DNA of 64,000 nt from Phycicoccus sp. M110.8 (lineage in GTDB: Bacteria > Actinomycetota > Actinomycetes > Actinomycetales > Dermatophilaceae), in the NCBI RefSeq assembly GCF_032464895.1, contig NZ_JAWDIC010000001.1:2356001-2420000 (forward strand), given 5' to 3'. The notes beneath the pieces were generated by a model, which worked only from the letters and a program-made list of their open reading frames with translations, was not told where the DNA came from and searched no databases. The translations under genes were made by a program, and so were the position numbers. Shown in pieces: positions 56,727 through 64,000 of the stretch. Numbering within the stretch: position 1 is the stretch's first letter; each line of letters starts with the position of its first letter.

Positions 56727-57493
56727 CCGGCCTGGGCGAGCAGATCATGTTCTGGATCCTCGGCCCCATCTGCGTGCTCGCGGCCCTGGGCCTGCTCTTC
56801 GCCAAGAAGGCCGTCCACGCCGCCCTCGGCATGGCGCTGGTCATGGTCAACCTGGGCATCTTCTACATCGCCCAGGAGGCCGACTTCCTCGGCATCATCC
56901 AGATCTTCGTCTACACCGGCGCGGTCATGATGCTGTTCCTCTTCGTGCTCATGCTCGTCGGCGTCGACTCCTCGGACTCCCTCGTCGAGACGCTCAAGGG
57001 CCAGAAGGTCGCCTCGCTGCTGCTCGGCCTGGGCCTCGCGGTCCTGCTCTTCAGCGCCGTCGGCCGGGTCCAGTTCGGCCCGATGAAGGGCCTGTCCGAG
57101 GTCAACGCCTCCAAGGGCAACGTCTCCGGTGTCGCCGAGCTGATCTTCGGCCAGTACGTCTGGGCCTTCGAGGTCACGTCCGCTCTGCTCATCACCGCGG
57201 CCCTCGGCGCGATGGTCCTCGCCCACCGCGAGCGGATCGGCACCAAGCCGACCCAGCGCCAGCTGTCCGAGCGCCGGATCCGCGAGAACCGCAACGTCGC
57301 CGGCCTGCCGGTCCCGGGCGTCTACGCCCGCCACAACGCGGTCGACACCCCGGCCCTGCTTCCCGACGGCACCCCGAGCGAGCTGTCCGTCTCGCGCGTG
57401 CTCAACGCCCGTGAGCAGGTGGCCGTGCCGACCCGCCACGTCGACGCCGAGCACGCCATCGAGCACGAGATCGAGGAGGGCGACGCCCGATGA
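56723..57493 (+). CDS. nuoJ: NADH-quinone oxidoreductase subunit J
   Basis: A 256-residue membrane subunit. Five helices occupy the first 175 residues, including [20 protein letters not shown] with the following VLMLVGVD, the conserved pi-bulge helix region. A hydrophilic C-terminal tail of about 80 residues follows ([20 protein letters not shown] onwards), longer than in E. coli. Four-base overlaps on both sides. Confidence 0.95.
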   Translation: MTGLGEQIMFWILGPICVLAALGLLFAKKAVHAALGMALVMVNLGIFYIAQEADFLGIIQIFVYTGAVMMLFLFVLMLVGVDSSDSLVETLKGQKVASLLLGLGLAVLLFSAVGRVQFGPMKGLSEVNASKGNVSGVAELIFGQYVWAFEVTSALLITAALGAMVLAHRERIGTKPTQRQLSERRIRENRNVAGLPVPGVYARHNAVDTPALLPDGTPSELSVSRVLNAREQVAVPTRHVDAEHAIEHEIEEGDAR

Positions 57494-57789
57494 ACCTCGT
57501 CAACTACATCTACCTCGCGACCATCCTGTTCGCGATCGGTGGTGCGACGGTGCTCATGCGCCGCAACGCCATCGTCGTGTTCATGGGTGTCGAGCTCATG
57601 CTCAACGCGACGAACCTGATGTTCGTGACGTTCGCGCGGATGCGCGGCAGCCTCGACGGGCAGGTGATCGCCCTGTTCGTCATGGTGGTCGCCGCGGCCG
57701 AGGTCGTCGTGGGGCTGGCCATCATCATGGCCATCTTCCGTGCCCGCCGGTCGGCCTCGGTCGACGACGCCAACCTGCTGAAGCTGTAG
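57490..57789 (+). CDS. nuoK: NADH-quinone oxidoreductase subunit K
   Basis: A 99-residue three-helix subunit with the proton-channel glutamates in [20 protein letters not shown] and [20 protein letters not shown], both canonical for NuoK. It overlaps nuoJ by four bases and is 13 bp from nuoL. Confidence 0.97.
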   Translation: MNLVNYIYLATILFAIGGATVLMRRNAIVVFMGVELMLNATNLMFVTFARMRGSLDGQVIALFVMVVAAAEVVVGLAIIMAIFRARRSASVDDANLLKL

Positions 57790-57802
57790 AAGGGGCCACC
57801 CG

Positions 57803-59740
57803 GTGACTTCCCTCGCAACCCTCGCCACCGCCGGCGGGGCCGCCTCCGCGGCCACCGGCGTCACGGCATACGCCTGGCTGCTCGTCGCGCTGCCGCTGCT
57901 CGGCGCCGCGGTCCTGCTGCTCGGTGGCCGCGCCACCGACAAGTGGGGCCCGCTCTTCGCGGTCGCCATGTCCTGGGCGGCGTTCGTCGTCGGCCTGCTC
58001 GTGTGGATCGCGATGCTCGGCCGCCACGGCGAGGCCCGGGCCGAGCACCTGCACCTGTTCACCTGGGTGCCGGCCGGGTCTTTCAACCTCGACGCCGGCA
58101 TGCTCGTCGACCAGCTGTCGGTGGTGTTCGTCCTGCTGATCACCTTCGTCGGCTCGCTGATCCACGTGTACTCCCTCGGGTACATGGAGCACGACCCCGA
58201 CAAGCGCCGGTTCTTCGCCTACCTCAACCTGTTCGTCGCGGCGATGCTCCTGCTCGTCCTCTCGGACTCCTACCTGCTGCTCTACGTCGGCTGGGAGGGC
58301 GTCGGCCTCGCGTCGTACCTGCTCATCGGGTTCTGGAACCACAACCCGGCGTATGCCACGGCCGCCAACAAGGCGTTCGTCGTCAACCGCGTCGGTGACT
58401 TCGGGCTCTCGGTCGCGATCATGATCATGTTCGCGGCGTTCGGCACCGTCACCTTCGCCGGTGTCGCGCAGGCGTCCGGCAAGGCAGGGGAGGGTGTCCT
58501 CACCGCGATCGGCCTCATGCTGCTGCTCGGCGCCTGCGGCAAGTCGGCGCAGTTCCCGCTGCAGTCCTGGCTCGGTGACGCCATGGCCGGCCCGACCCCG
58601 GTGTCCGCGCTGATCCACGCGGCGACCATGGTCACCGCCGGTGTCTACCTCGTGGTCCGCAGCAACTTCATCTTCGACCACGCGCCGAACGCCCAGCTCG
58701 TCGTCGTCATCGTCGGTGCGATCACGCTGCTGTTCGGTGCGGTCGTCGGCTGCGCGAAGGACGACATCAAGAAGGCGCTGGCCGCCTCGACCATGAGCCA
58801 GATCGGCTACATGATGCTCGCCGCCGGCCTCGGCCCGGTCGGGTACGCGTTCGCGATCTTCCACCTGCTCACGCACGGCTTCTTCAAGGCCGGCATGTTC
58901 CTCGGTGCCGGGTCGGTCATGCACGGCATGAACGACCAGGTCGACATGCGCCGCTTCGGCAACCTGTCCGGCGCCATGAAGATCACCTGGGTGACCTTCG
59001 GCCTCGGCTGGCTCGCGATCCTCGGTGTCCCGCCGTTCTCCGGCTTCTGGTCCAAGGACAAGATCATCGAGGCGGCGTTCGTCGGCGAGGGCTGGCGCCC
59101 GTGGGTCTTCGGCGGTGCCGCGCTCATCGGCGCCGGCATCACGGCCTTCTACATGTCCCGCCTGTTCTTCATGACCTTCCACGGCAAGAAGCGCTGGACC
59201 GACGACGTGCACCCGCACGAGTCGCCGCTGACCATGACCGTGCCGATGATGGTGCTGGCCGTCGGGTCGGCGCTCCTCGGCCTCGTGCTGGCCATCGGCA
59301 ACACGTTCACGCACTGGCTCGAGCCGGTGGTGGGCGCCCACGACGAGAACGAGCACGCCGTGCTCTCCGTGCCGGTGCTCATGACCCTGACGCTGCTGCT
59401 CGTCGCGGGCGGCATCGCCCTGGCGTGGATGCGCTACTGGCGCGACGAGGTCCCGCAGGTGCAGCCGACCGGCTCGCTGCTGACCCGGGCCGCCCGTCGT
59501 GACCTCTACCAGGACGACGTCAACGAGGGTGCGTTCATGCGCCCCGGCATCCACCTGACTCGCGCCCTCGTCTTCGCCGACAACCGCGGCGTCGACGGCG
59601 GCGTCGGTGGCCTGGCGGCCCTGGTCGGCGGCACCTCGAGCCGCCTGCGCCGCCTCCAGAACGGTTTCGCGCGGTCCTATGCCCTGACGATGCTCGCCGG
59701 CGTCGTCGTCCTCCTCGGTGCTGTGTGGGTGATCAACTGA
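57803..59740 (+). CDS. nuoL: NADH-quinone oxidoreductase subunit L
   Basis: A 645-residue antiporter-like proton-pumping subunit. [20 protein letters not shown] (Glu of the channel), [20 protein letters not shown] with the following [20 protein letters not shown] (Lys and His of the channel), and [16 protein letters not shown] are typical. The C-terminal helix HL and final transmembrane anchor ([20 protein letters not shown]) are intact. GTG start with a GGGGCCACC leader that is a weak ribosome-binding site. Confidence 0.96.
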   Translation: MTSLATLATAGGAASAATGVTAYAWLLVALPLLGAAVLLLGGRATDKWGPLFAVAMSWAAFVVGLLVWIAMLGRHGEARAEHLHLFTWVPAGSFNLDAGMLVDQLSVVFVLLITFVGSLIHVYSLGYMEHDPDKRRFFAYLNLFVAAMLLLVLSDSYLLLYVGWEGVGLASYLLIGFWNHNPAYATAANKAFVVNRVGDFGLSVAIMIMFAAFGTVTFAGVAQASGKAGEGVLTAIGLMLLLGACGKSAQFPLQSWLGDAMAGPTPVSALIHAATMVTAGVYLVVRSNFIFDHAPNAQLVVVIVGAITLLFGAVVGCAKDDIKKALAASTMSQIGYMMLAAGLGPVGYAFAIFHLLTHGFFKAGMFLGAGSVMHGMNDQVDMRRFGNLSGAMKITWVTFGLGWLAILGVPPFSGFWSKDKIIEAAFVGEGWRPWVFGGAALIGAGITAFYMSRLFFMTFHGKKRWTDDVHPHESPLTMTVPMMVLAVGSALLGLVLAIGNTFTHWLEPVVGAHDENEHAVLSVPVLMTLTLLLVAGGIALAWMRYWRDEVPQVQPTGSLLTRAARRDLYQDDVNEGAFMRPGIHLTRALVFADNRGVDGGVGGLAALVGGTSSRLRRLQNGFARSYALTMLAGVVVLLGAVWVIN

Positions 59741-61272
59741 TGTCCAACTTCCCCTGGCTGACCGTGATTGGGCTCGTCCCGCTGATCGGTGCGGTCGTCG
59801 TCGCGGCGCTGCCGGCCTCCGTGGCCGACCAGGCCAAGCGGGTGGCCCTCGGCTTCTCGCTGGTGACGCTCGTGCTGGGTGTCGCGGCCGCGCTGCAGTT
59901 CGACACCGGTTCGAACCAGCAGTTCCAGCTGTCCGAGCGGCACGAGTGGATCCCGCAGTTCGGCGTCTCCTACGCGCTGGGGGTCGACGGCCTGGCGCTC
60001 GTCATGATCCTGATGGCCCTGGTCCTGCTGCCGGTCTGCATCCTCGCCGCGTGGCACGACGTGCCCGAGGGCGGTGCGCGCGAGAAGAACTACTTCGCGC
60101 TGATGCTGTCGCTCGCCACCTTCATGGTGGGCGTCTTCGCCGCGACCGACGTGTTCCTCTTCTACGTCTTCTTCGAGGCCATGCTCATCCCGGTGTACTT
60201 CCTCATCGGGTCCTTCGGCGGCCCGCGCCGGCAGTACGCCGCGGTGAAGTTCCTGCTGTTCTCCCTCGCCGGTGGCCTGGTGATGCTGGTCGGCGTCATC
60301 GCGCTCTACCACTACGGCCCCGGCGGCTCCGACGGCTTCCTCGTCAGCAAGCTCACCGGGCTCGACCTGCCGGTGGGCGCCGGCCGCTGGATGTTCGTCG
60401 CGTTCTTCTTCGCCTTCGCGGTCAAGGCGCCGATGTGGCCCGTCCACACCTGGCTGCCCGACGCCGCCACCGAGGCCAAGCCCGCGACCGCCGTGCTGCT
60501 CGTCGGCGTGCTGGACAAGGTCGGCACCTACGGGATGATCCGCTTCTGCCTCCAGCTGTTCCCCGAGGCCTCGAAGTGGGCGACCCCGGTCGTGCTCGCG
60601 CTGGCCGTCATCTCGGTGCTCTACGGCGCGCTGCTGGCCATCGGGCAGACCGACCTCATGCGCCTGATCGCCTACACGTCGGTGAGCCACTTCGGCTTCA
60701 TCGTCCTCGGCATCTTCGCGTTCACCACGACCGGCGGCGCCGGCTCGACGCTCTACATGCTCAACCACGGGTTCACGACGGCGGCGCTGTTCCTCGTCGG
60801 CGCGATGCTCGTCGCCCGCCGCGGCAGCAAGCGGATCCCGGACTTCGGCGGCTGGCAGCGGATCACCCCCGGCCTGGCCGGCGTCTTCCTGGTGTCCGGC
60901 CTCGCCGGCCTGGCGCTGCCCGGCCTGAGCCCGTTCGTCTCCGAGATCATGGTGCTGGTGGGCACGTTCCAGCGGTACCGGTTCCCGGCCGTGGTCGCGA
61001 CCGCCGGCATCGTGCTCGCGGCGCTCTACATCCTGCTCATGTACAAGCGGATGATGACCGGCCCCAAGCCGGAGCTCGAGGGCGCCGCGGTCCGCGACAT
61101 CACGACGCGCGAGAAGCTCGTCGTGGCGCCGATCCTCGCCGTCCTCATCGTCCTCGGCTTCTACCCCAAGCCGGCGCTCGACCTGCTCAACCCGGCCGTG
61201 AAGACGACGCTGCACCACGTGGGCGTCTCGGACCCGGCACCCTCCTCCGCTGCTGACGGGAGCACGAAGTAA
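59740..61272 (+). CDS. nuoM: NADH-quinone oxidoreductase subunit M
   Basis: A 510-residue antiporter-like subunit. FFEAMLIPVYFLIGSFGGPR carries the channel Glu, FAFAVKAPMWPVHTWLPDAA with the following TEAKPATAVLLVGVLDKVGT the channel Lys and conserved LPDAH-like loop, and SVSHFGFIVLGIF the next helix. ATG at 59740 overlaps the nuoL stop; an in-frame ATG 15 bp upstream is inside nuoL. The TAA stop is one of the few in this window and overlaps the nuoN ATG by one base. Confidence 0.96.
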   Translation: MSNFPWLTVIGLVPLIGAVVVAALPASVADQAKRVALGFSLVTLVLGVAAALQFDTGSNQQFQLSERHEWIPQFGVSYALGVDGLALVMILMALVLLPVCILAAWHDVPEGGAREKNYFALMLSLATFMVGVFAATDVFLFYVFFEAMLIPVYFLIGSFGGPRRQYAAVKFLLFSLAGGLVMLVGVIALYHYGPGGSDGFLVSKLTGLDLPVGAGRWMFVAFFFAFAVKAPMWPVHTWLPDAATEAKPATAVLLVGVLDKVGTYGMIRFCLQLFPEASKWATPVVLALAVISVLYGALLAIGQTDLMRLIAYTSVSHFGFIVLGIFAFTTTGGAGSTLYMLNHGFTTAALFLVGAMLVARRGSKRIPDFGGWQRITPGLAGVFLVSGLAGLALPGLSPFVSEIMVLVGTFQRYRFPAVVATAGIVLAALYILLMYKRMMTGPKPELEGAAVRDITTREKLVVAPILAVLIVLGFYPKPALDLLNPAVKTTLHHVGVSDPAPSSAADGSTK

Positions 61273-62882
61273 TGCCCGCCATGACGGTCCTCGCCACGAC
61301 GGCCCTGCCTGCCGCCGTGCCCGCCGCCTTCAAGGCCGCCGACGTGAACTACGGCGCCGTGGCGCCGATGCTCGTCGTCGTCGCCGGCGCCCTCGTCGGG
61401 GTGCTCGTCGAGGCCTTCGCGCCCCGCCGCGTGCGCCACACCACCCAGGTCGCGGTCGCGCTCGTCACGCTCGTCGCGGCCTTCGTCGTGCTCGTCACGA
61501 TCTCCGTGCAGAGCGCGCACCAGGGCGTCACGCTGGCCCGCGCGGTCGTCATCGACGGGCCGGCCCTGTTCCTGCAGGGCGCCATCCTCGCGATGGCCGC
61601 CCTCGGTGTGCTGACCATGGCGGAGAAGTTCGGCGGCCAGGGTGCCGACGCCTTCACCCCCATGGGTGCCGCGATCCCCGGCTCGGCCCACGAGGCGGCC
61701 GCCCTGCGCGCCGGCCTCGCCACCAGCGAGGTCTTCCCGCTGACGCTCTTCGCCGTCGTCGGCATGATGCTCTTCCCGGCCGCCGGCGACCTGCTGACGA
61801 TGTTCATCGCGCTCGAGGTGCTCTCGCTCCCGCTGTACCTCATGTGCGGCCTGGCCCGTCGTCGCCGCCTGCTGTCGCAGGAGGCCGCGCTCAAGTACTT
61901 CCTGCTCGGCGCGTTCAGCTCGGCGTTCTTCCTCTTCGGTGCGGCGCTGCTCTACGGGTATGCCGGGTCGGTCTACCTCAGCGACATCGCCGCCGCCGTC
62001 ACGGCCGCCAACGGCCAGATGGAGGGGCTGCTGCTCCCGGGCGTCCTGCTCGTGCTGATCGGCCTGCTGTTCAAGGTCGGCGCGGTGCCGTTCCACTCCT
62101 GGACCCCGGACGTCTACCAGGGTGCCCCCACCCCGGTCACTGGGTTCATGGCCGCCTGCACCAAGGTCGCGGCGTTCGGCGCGATCCTGCGCTTCGCCTA
62201 CGTCGCCGCCCAAGGCAACCGGTGGGACTGGCGTGGTGGCGTCATCGCCGTCGCTGCCCTGACCATGGTCGTCGGCGCGGTGCTGTCGGTCACCCAGACC
62301 GACGTCAAGCGGCTGCTCGCCTACTCCTCGATCGCCCACGCCGGGTTCATCCTCGTGGCGGTGCTGGCCTTCGACAAGACCGGTGTCAGCGGCACGCTGT
62401 TCTACCTGGTCGCCTACGGCTTCATGACGATCGCCGGCTTCGCGGTGGTCTCGATGGTCCGCCAGGGCGGGTCCGAGGCGTCGCACCTGTCGCAGTGGGC
62501 CGGCCTCGGCCGTCGCCACCCGGTGGTCGCGGGCGTGTTCGCCTTCCTGCTGCTGGCGTTCGCCGGCATCCCGCTGACCTCCGGCTTCGCCGCCAAGTAC
62601 GCCGCGTTCTCCCCGGCGATCTCGTTCGGCGGCACGTCGGGCGTGGCGCTGGTCGTCATCGGTGTCATCGCCTCGGTCGTGACGGCGTTCGTCTACGTGC
62701 GGCTCATCGTCCTCATGTACTTCACCGAGCCGCCGGCCGGTGAGGCCGTGGTGGCCGAGACCGCCTCGCCCTTCCTCACCGTCGCGATCACCATCGGCAC
62801 GCTCGTCACCCTGGCGCTCGGCGTCATGCCGACGCAGGTGCTCGACCTCGCCGACCGGTCCTCGCAGTTCCTGGTGAAGTGA
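61272..62882 (+). CDS. nuoN: NADH-quinone oxidoreductase subunit N
   Basis: A 536-residue antiporter-like subunit. Motifs include FIALEVLSLPLYLMCGLARR, KYFLLGAFSSAFFLFGAALL, LLFKVGAVPFHSWTPDVYQG with the following APTPVTGFMAACTKVAAFGA, and LLAYSSIAHAGFILVAVLAF. The N-terminal 50 residues precede the first conserved helix. The stop overlaps the GTG of the polyprenyl synthase gene by four bases. Confidence 0.96.
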   Translation: MPAMTVLATTALPAAVPAAFKAADVNYGAVAPMLVVVAGALVGVLVEAFAPRRVRHTTQVAVALVTLVAAFVVLVTISVQSAHQGVTLARAVVIDGPALFLQGAILAMAALGVLTMAEKFGGQGADAFTPMGAAIPGSAHEAAALRAGLATSEVFPLTLFAVVGMMLFPAAGDLLTMFIALEVLSLPLYLMCGLARRRRLLSQEAALKYFLLGAFSSAFFLFGAALLYGYAGSVYLSDIAAAVTAANGQMEGLLLPGVLLVLIGLLFKVGAVPFHSWTPDVYQGAPTPVTGFMAACTKVAAFGAILRFAYVAAQGNRWDWRGGVIAVAALTMVVGAVLSVTQTDVKRLLAYSSIAHAGFILVAVLAFDKTGVSGTLFYLVAYGFMTIAGFAVVSMVRQGGSEASHLSQWAGLGRRHPVVAGVFAFLLLAFAGIPLTSGFAAKYAAFSPAISFGGTSGVALVVIGVIASVVTAFVYVRLIVLMYFTEPPAGEAVVAETASPFLTVAITIGTLVTLALGVMPTQVLDLADRSSQFLVK

Positions 62883-63964
62883 CCCGGTCGACACAGGCTG
62901 ATGAAGCGACCCAGGCTGGTGACGTGACCCGGTCCGCTGGGGTGACGCAGCCGGCGCCGTCGACCGGGTCGGTGCCAGGGCTCACGTTGCCGTCGGTGCC
63001 CGACGACCTGTCCGACGAGCTCGCGCGCGGGCTCGCCGAGGTCGACGCGCTCCTGCGGCGCGAGGTCGACCACGACGACCCGTTCATCGCGGGGGCGAAC
63101 AGCCACCTCATCGAGGCGGGGGGCAAGCGGTTCCGGCCGCTGCTGACCCTGCTCGCGGCGCAGCTCGGCAGCGGCACGAACCCCGACGTCGTGGCCGCGG
63201 CCGCCGGCGTCGAGCTGACGCACGTCGCCTCGCTGTGCCACGACGACGTGATGGACGAGGCCGACGTGCGCCGCGGTGCGCCGAGCGCCAACGCCCGCTA
63301 CGGCAACTCGACCGCGATCCTCGTCGGCGACCTGCTCTTCGGCACCGCGTCCTCGATCATCGCCGACCTCGGCGCCGAGGCGGTCAAGATCCAGGCCGAG
63401 ACGTTCGTGCGACTGTGTGCGGGCCAGATCCGCGACACCCGCCACGCGCCCGAGGGCACCGACCCGGTCGAGTACTACCTGGGCGTGCTGGCCGACAAGA
63501 CGGGCGTGCTCATCGCCACCGCGGCACGTTACGGCGCGATGTTCTCCGGCTGTGACGCCGCCACGGTCGAGGTGATGCGCGAGTTCGGCGAGCGGATCGG
63601 CATGGCCTTCCAGCTCGCCGACGACCTCATCGACGTGTCGTCCGACGAGGCCGAGCTGGGCAAGACCCCCGGCACCGACCTGCGCGAGGGCAAGCGCACC
63701 CTGCCGGTCCTCTACGCGCTGGCCTCGGACGATCCTGCCGACGCGCGCCTGCAGGAGCTGCTGCAGCGCGACCTGCGCGAGGACGAGGACGCCCTCGCCG
63801 AGGCGCTGGAGCTGCTGCGCGGTAACGCCGCCATGGAGCGGGCACGCGAGCACACCGCCGCCGTCGCCCGCCGTGCGCAGGAGGTGCTGGAGCCGCTGCC
63901 CGAGGGAGCGGCCAAGGACGCCCTGCACGCCCTGGCGACGAGCGTCGTCACCCGCGTCGGCTGA
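62879..63964 (+). CDS. Polyprenyl diphosphate synthase (long-chain, likely menaquinone side chain)
   Basis: A 361-residue trans-prenyltransferase. First Asp-rich motif HDDVMDEADVRRGAPSANAR, lysine-containing GGKRFRPLLTLLAAQ, second Asp-rich motif FQLADDLIDVSSDEAELGKT followed by PGTDLREGKRTLPVLYAL. It resembles the heptaprenyl/octaprenyl synthases paired with menA. The first 35 residues are polar with a repeated TQA/VTR pattern. The gene overlaps nuoN, so tail synthesis is coupled to complex I expression. Exact chain length is not predictable from this sequence. Confidence 0.93.
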   Translation: MTRSTQADEATQAGDVTRSAGVTQPAPSTGSVPGLTLPSVPDDLSDELARGLAEVDALLRREVDHDDPFIAGANSHLIEAGGKRFRPLLTLLAAQLGSGTNPDVVAAAAGVELTHVASLCHDDVMDEADVRRGAPSANARYGNSTAILVGDLLFGTASSIIADLGAEAVKIQAETFVRLCAGQIRDTRHAPEGTDPVEYYLGVLADKTGVLIATAARYGAMFSGCDAATVEVMREFGERIGMAFQLADDLIDVSSDEAELGKTPGTDLREGKRTLPVLYALASDDPADARLQELLQRDLREDEDALAEALELLRGNAAMERAREHTAAVARRAQEVLEPLPEGAAKDALHALATSVVTRVG

Positions 63965-64000
63965 TCCAGTCCGGCGCCCCCCGTCCTAGCCGGCCGACCC

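Overview
The window is very GC-rich DNA (roughly 73% G+C by eye) with dense, strongly GC3-biased genes, many GTG starts and many 1-4 bp stop/start overlaps. Gene content and order point to an actinobacterium. A BldN-like ECF sigma factor, rex-hemA-hemC-hemD-hemB, bS22, an actinobacterial menaquinone set and a 14-gene nuo operon are all present. They look like a member of the Micrococcales, possibly Intrasporangiaceae; the family assignment is inference. Almost everything is conserved housekeeping DNA. I saw no insertion sequence, prophage, CRISPR array, tRNA or rRNA.

Layout. (1) 1-950: the 3' end of an acuC/histone-deacetylase-family gene, then three 81-bp tandem repeats that begin with a copy of the end of that gene. 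(2) 0.9-4.2 kb: a small excisionase-type HTH gene, the 32-codon bS22 gene, an SDR epimerase and a PlsC-type acyltransferase with a long histone-like tail. (3) 4.2-7.6 kb: a DUF5667 membrane protein (probable anti-sigma), a BldN-like ECF sigma factor, a HAD-IB phosphatase and a glutaredoxin-like protein. (4) 7.6-13.5 kb: rex-hemA-hemC-hemD-hemB behind a clear Rex operator. (5) 13.5-16.8 kb: LysR, a secreted protein, and a yceI/marR divergent pair. (6) 16.9-23.2 kb: hemL, a histidine phosphatase and the System II cytochrome c maturation genes (resA, ccdA, resB, ccsB).

(7) 23.2-29.6 kb: menA, menE, menB and menC interleaved with a PLDc_N protein, a hemerythrin-like protein, a VOC protein, a thioredoxin-type glutathione peroxidase and a possible unannotated small ORF beside a perfect 16-bp hairpin. 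(8) 29.7-35.9 kb: a tightly packed operon of ATP-grasp ligase, S51/GATase-like protein, two alpha/beta-hydrolases, an M20 peptidase and a double-VOC protein. Its pathway is not known to me, and it is the best candidate here for an undescribed system. (9) 35.9-38.4 kb: a frameshifted membrane protein and a WXG-like small protein overlapping a lipase-fold protein. (10) 38.5-41.0 kb: a ROK repressor divergent from a DUF1479 gene, with two operator-like sites. (11) 41.1-46.4 kb: menD, menF, menG and the menaquinone-reductase (MenJ-like) gene. (12) 46.5-63.96 kb: nuoA-N followed directly by a polyprenyl diphosphate synthase.

How it fits together: heme, cytochrome c, menaquinone (ring, tail and side-chain saturation) and complex I are all encoded here. 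The redox repressor Rex sits at the head of the heme operon. A second Rex-like operator lies immediately before the MenJ-like gene just upstream of nuo, beside an iron-box-like palindrome. The sequence therefore suggests that NADH/NAD+ and iron status could jointly tune electron-transport-chain assembly; that is inference from sites, not demonstrated.
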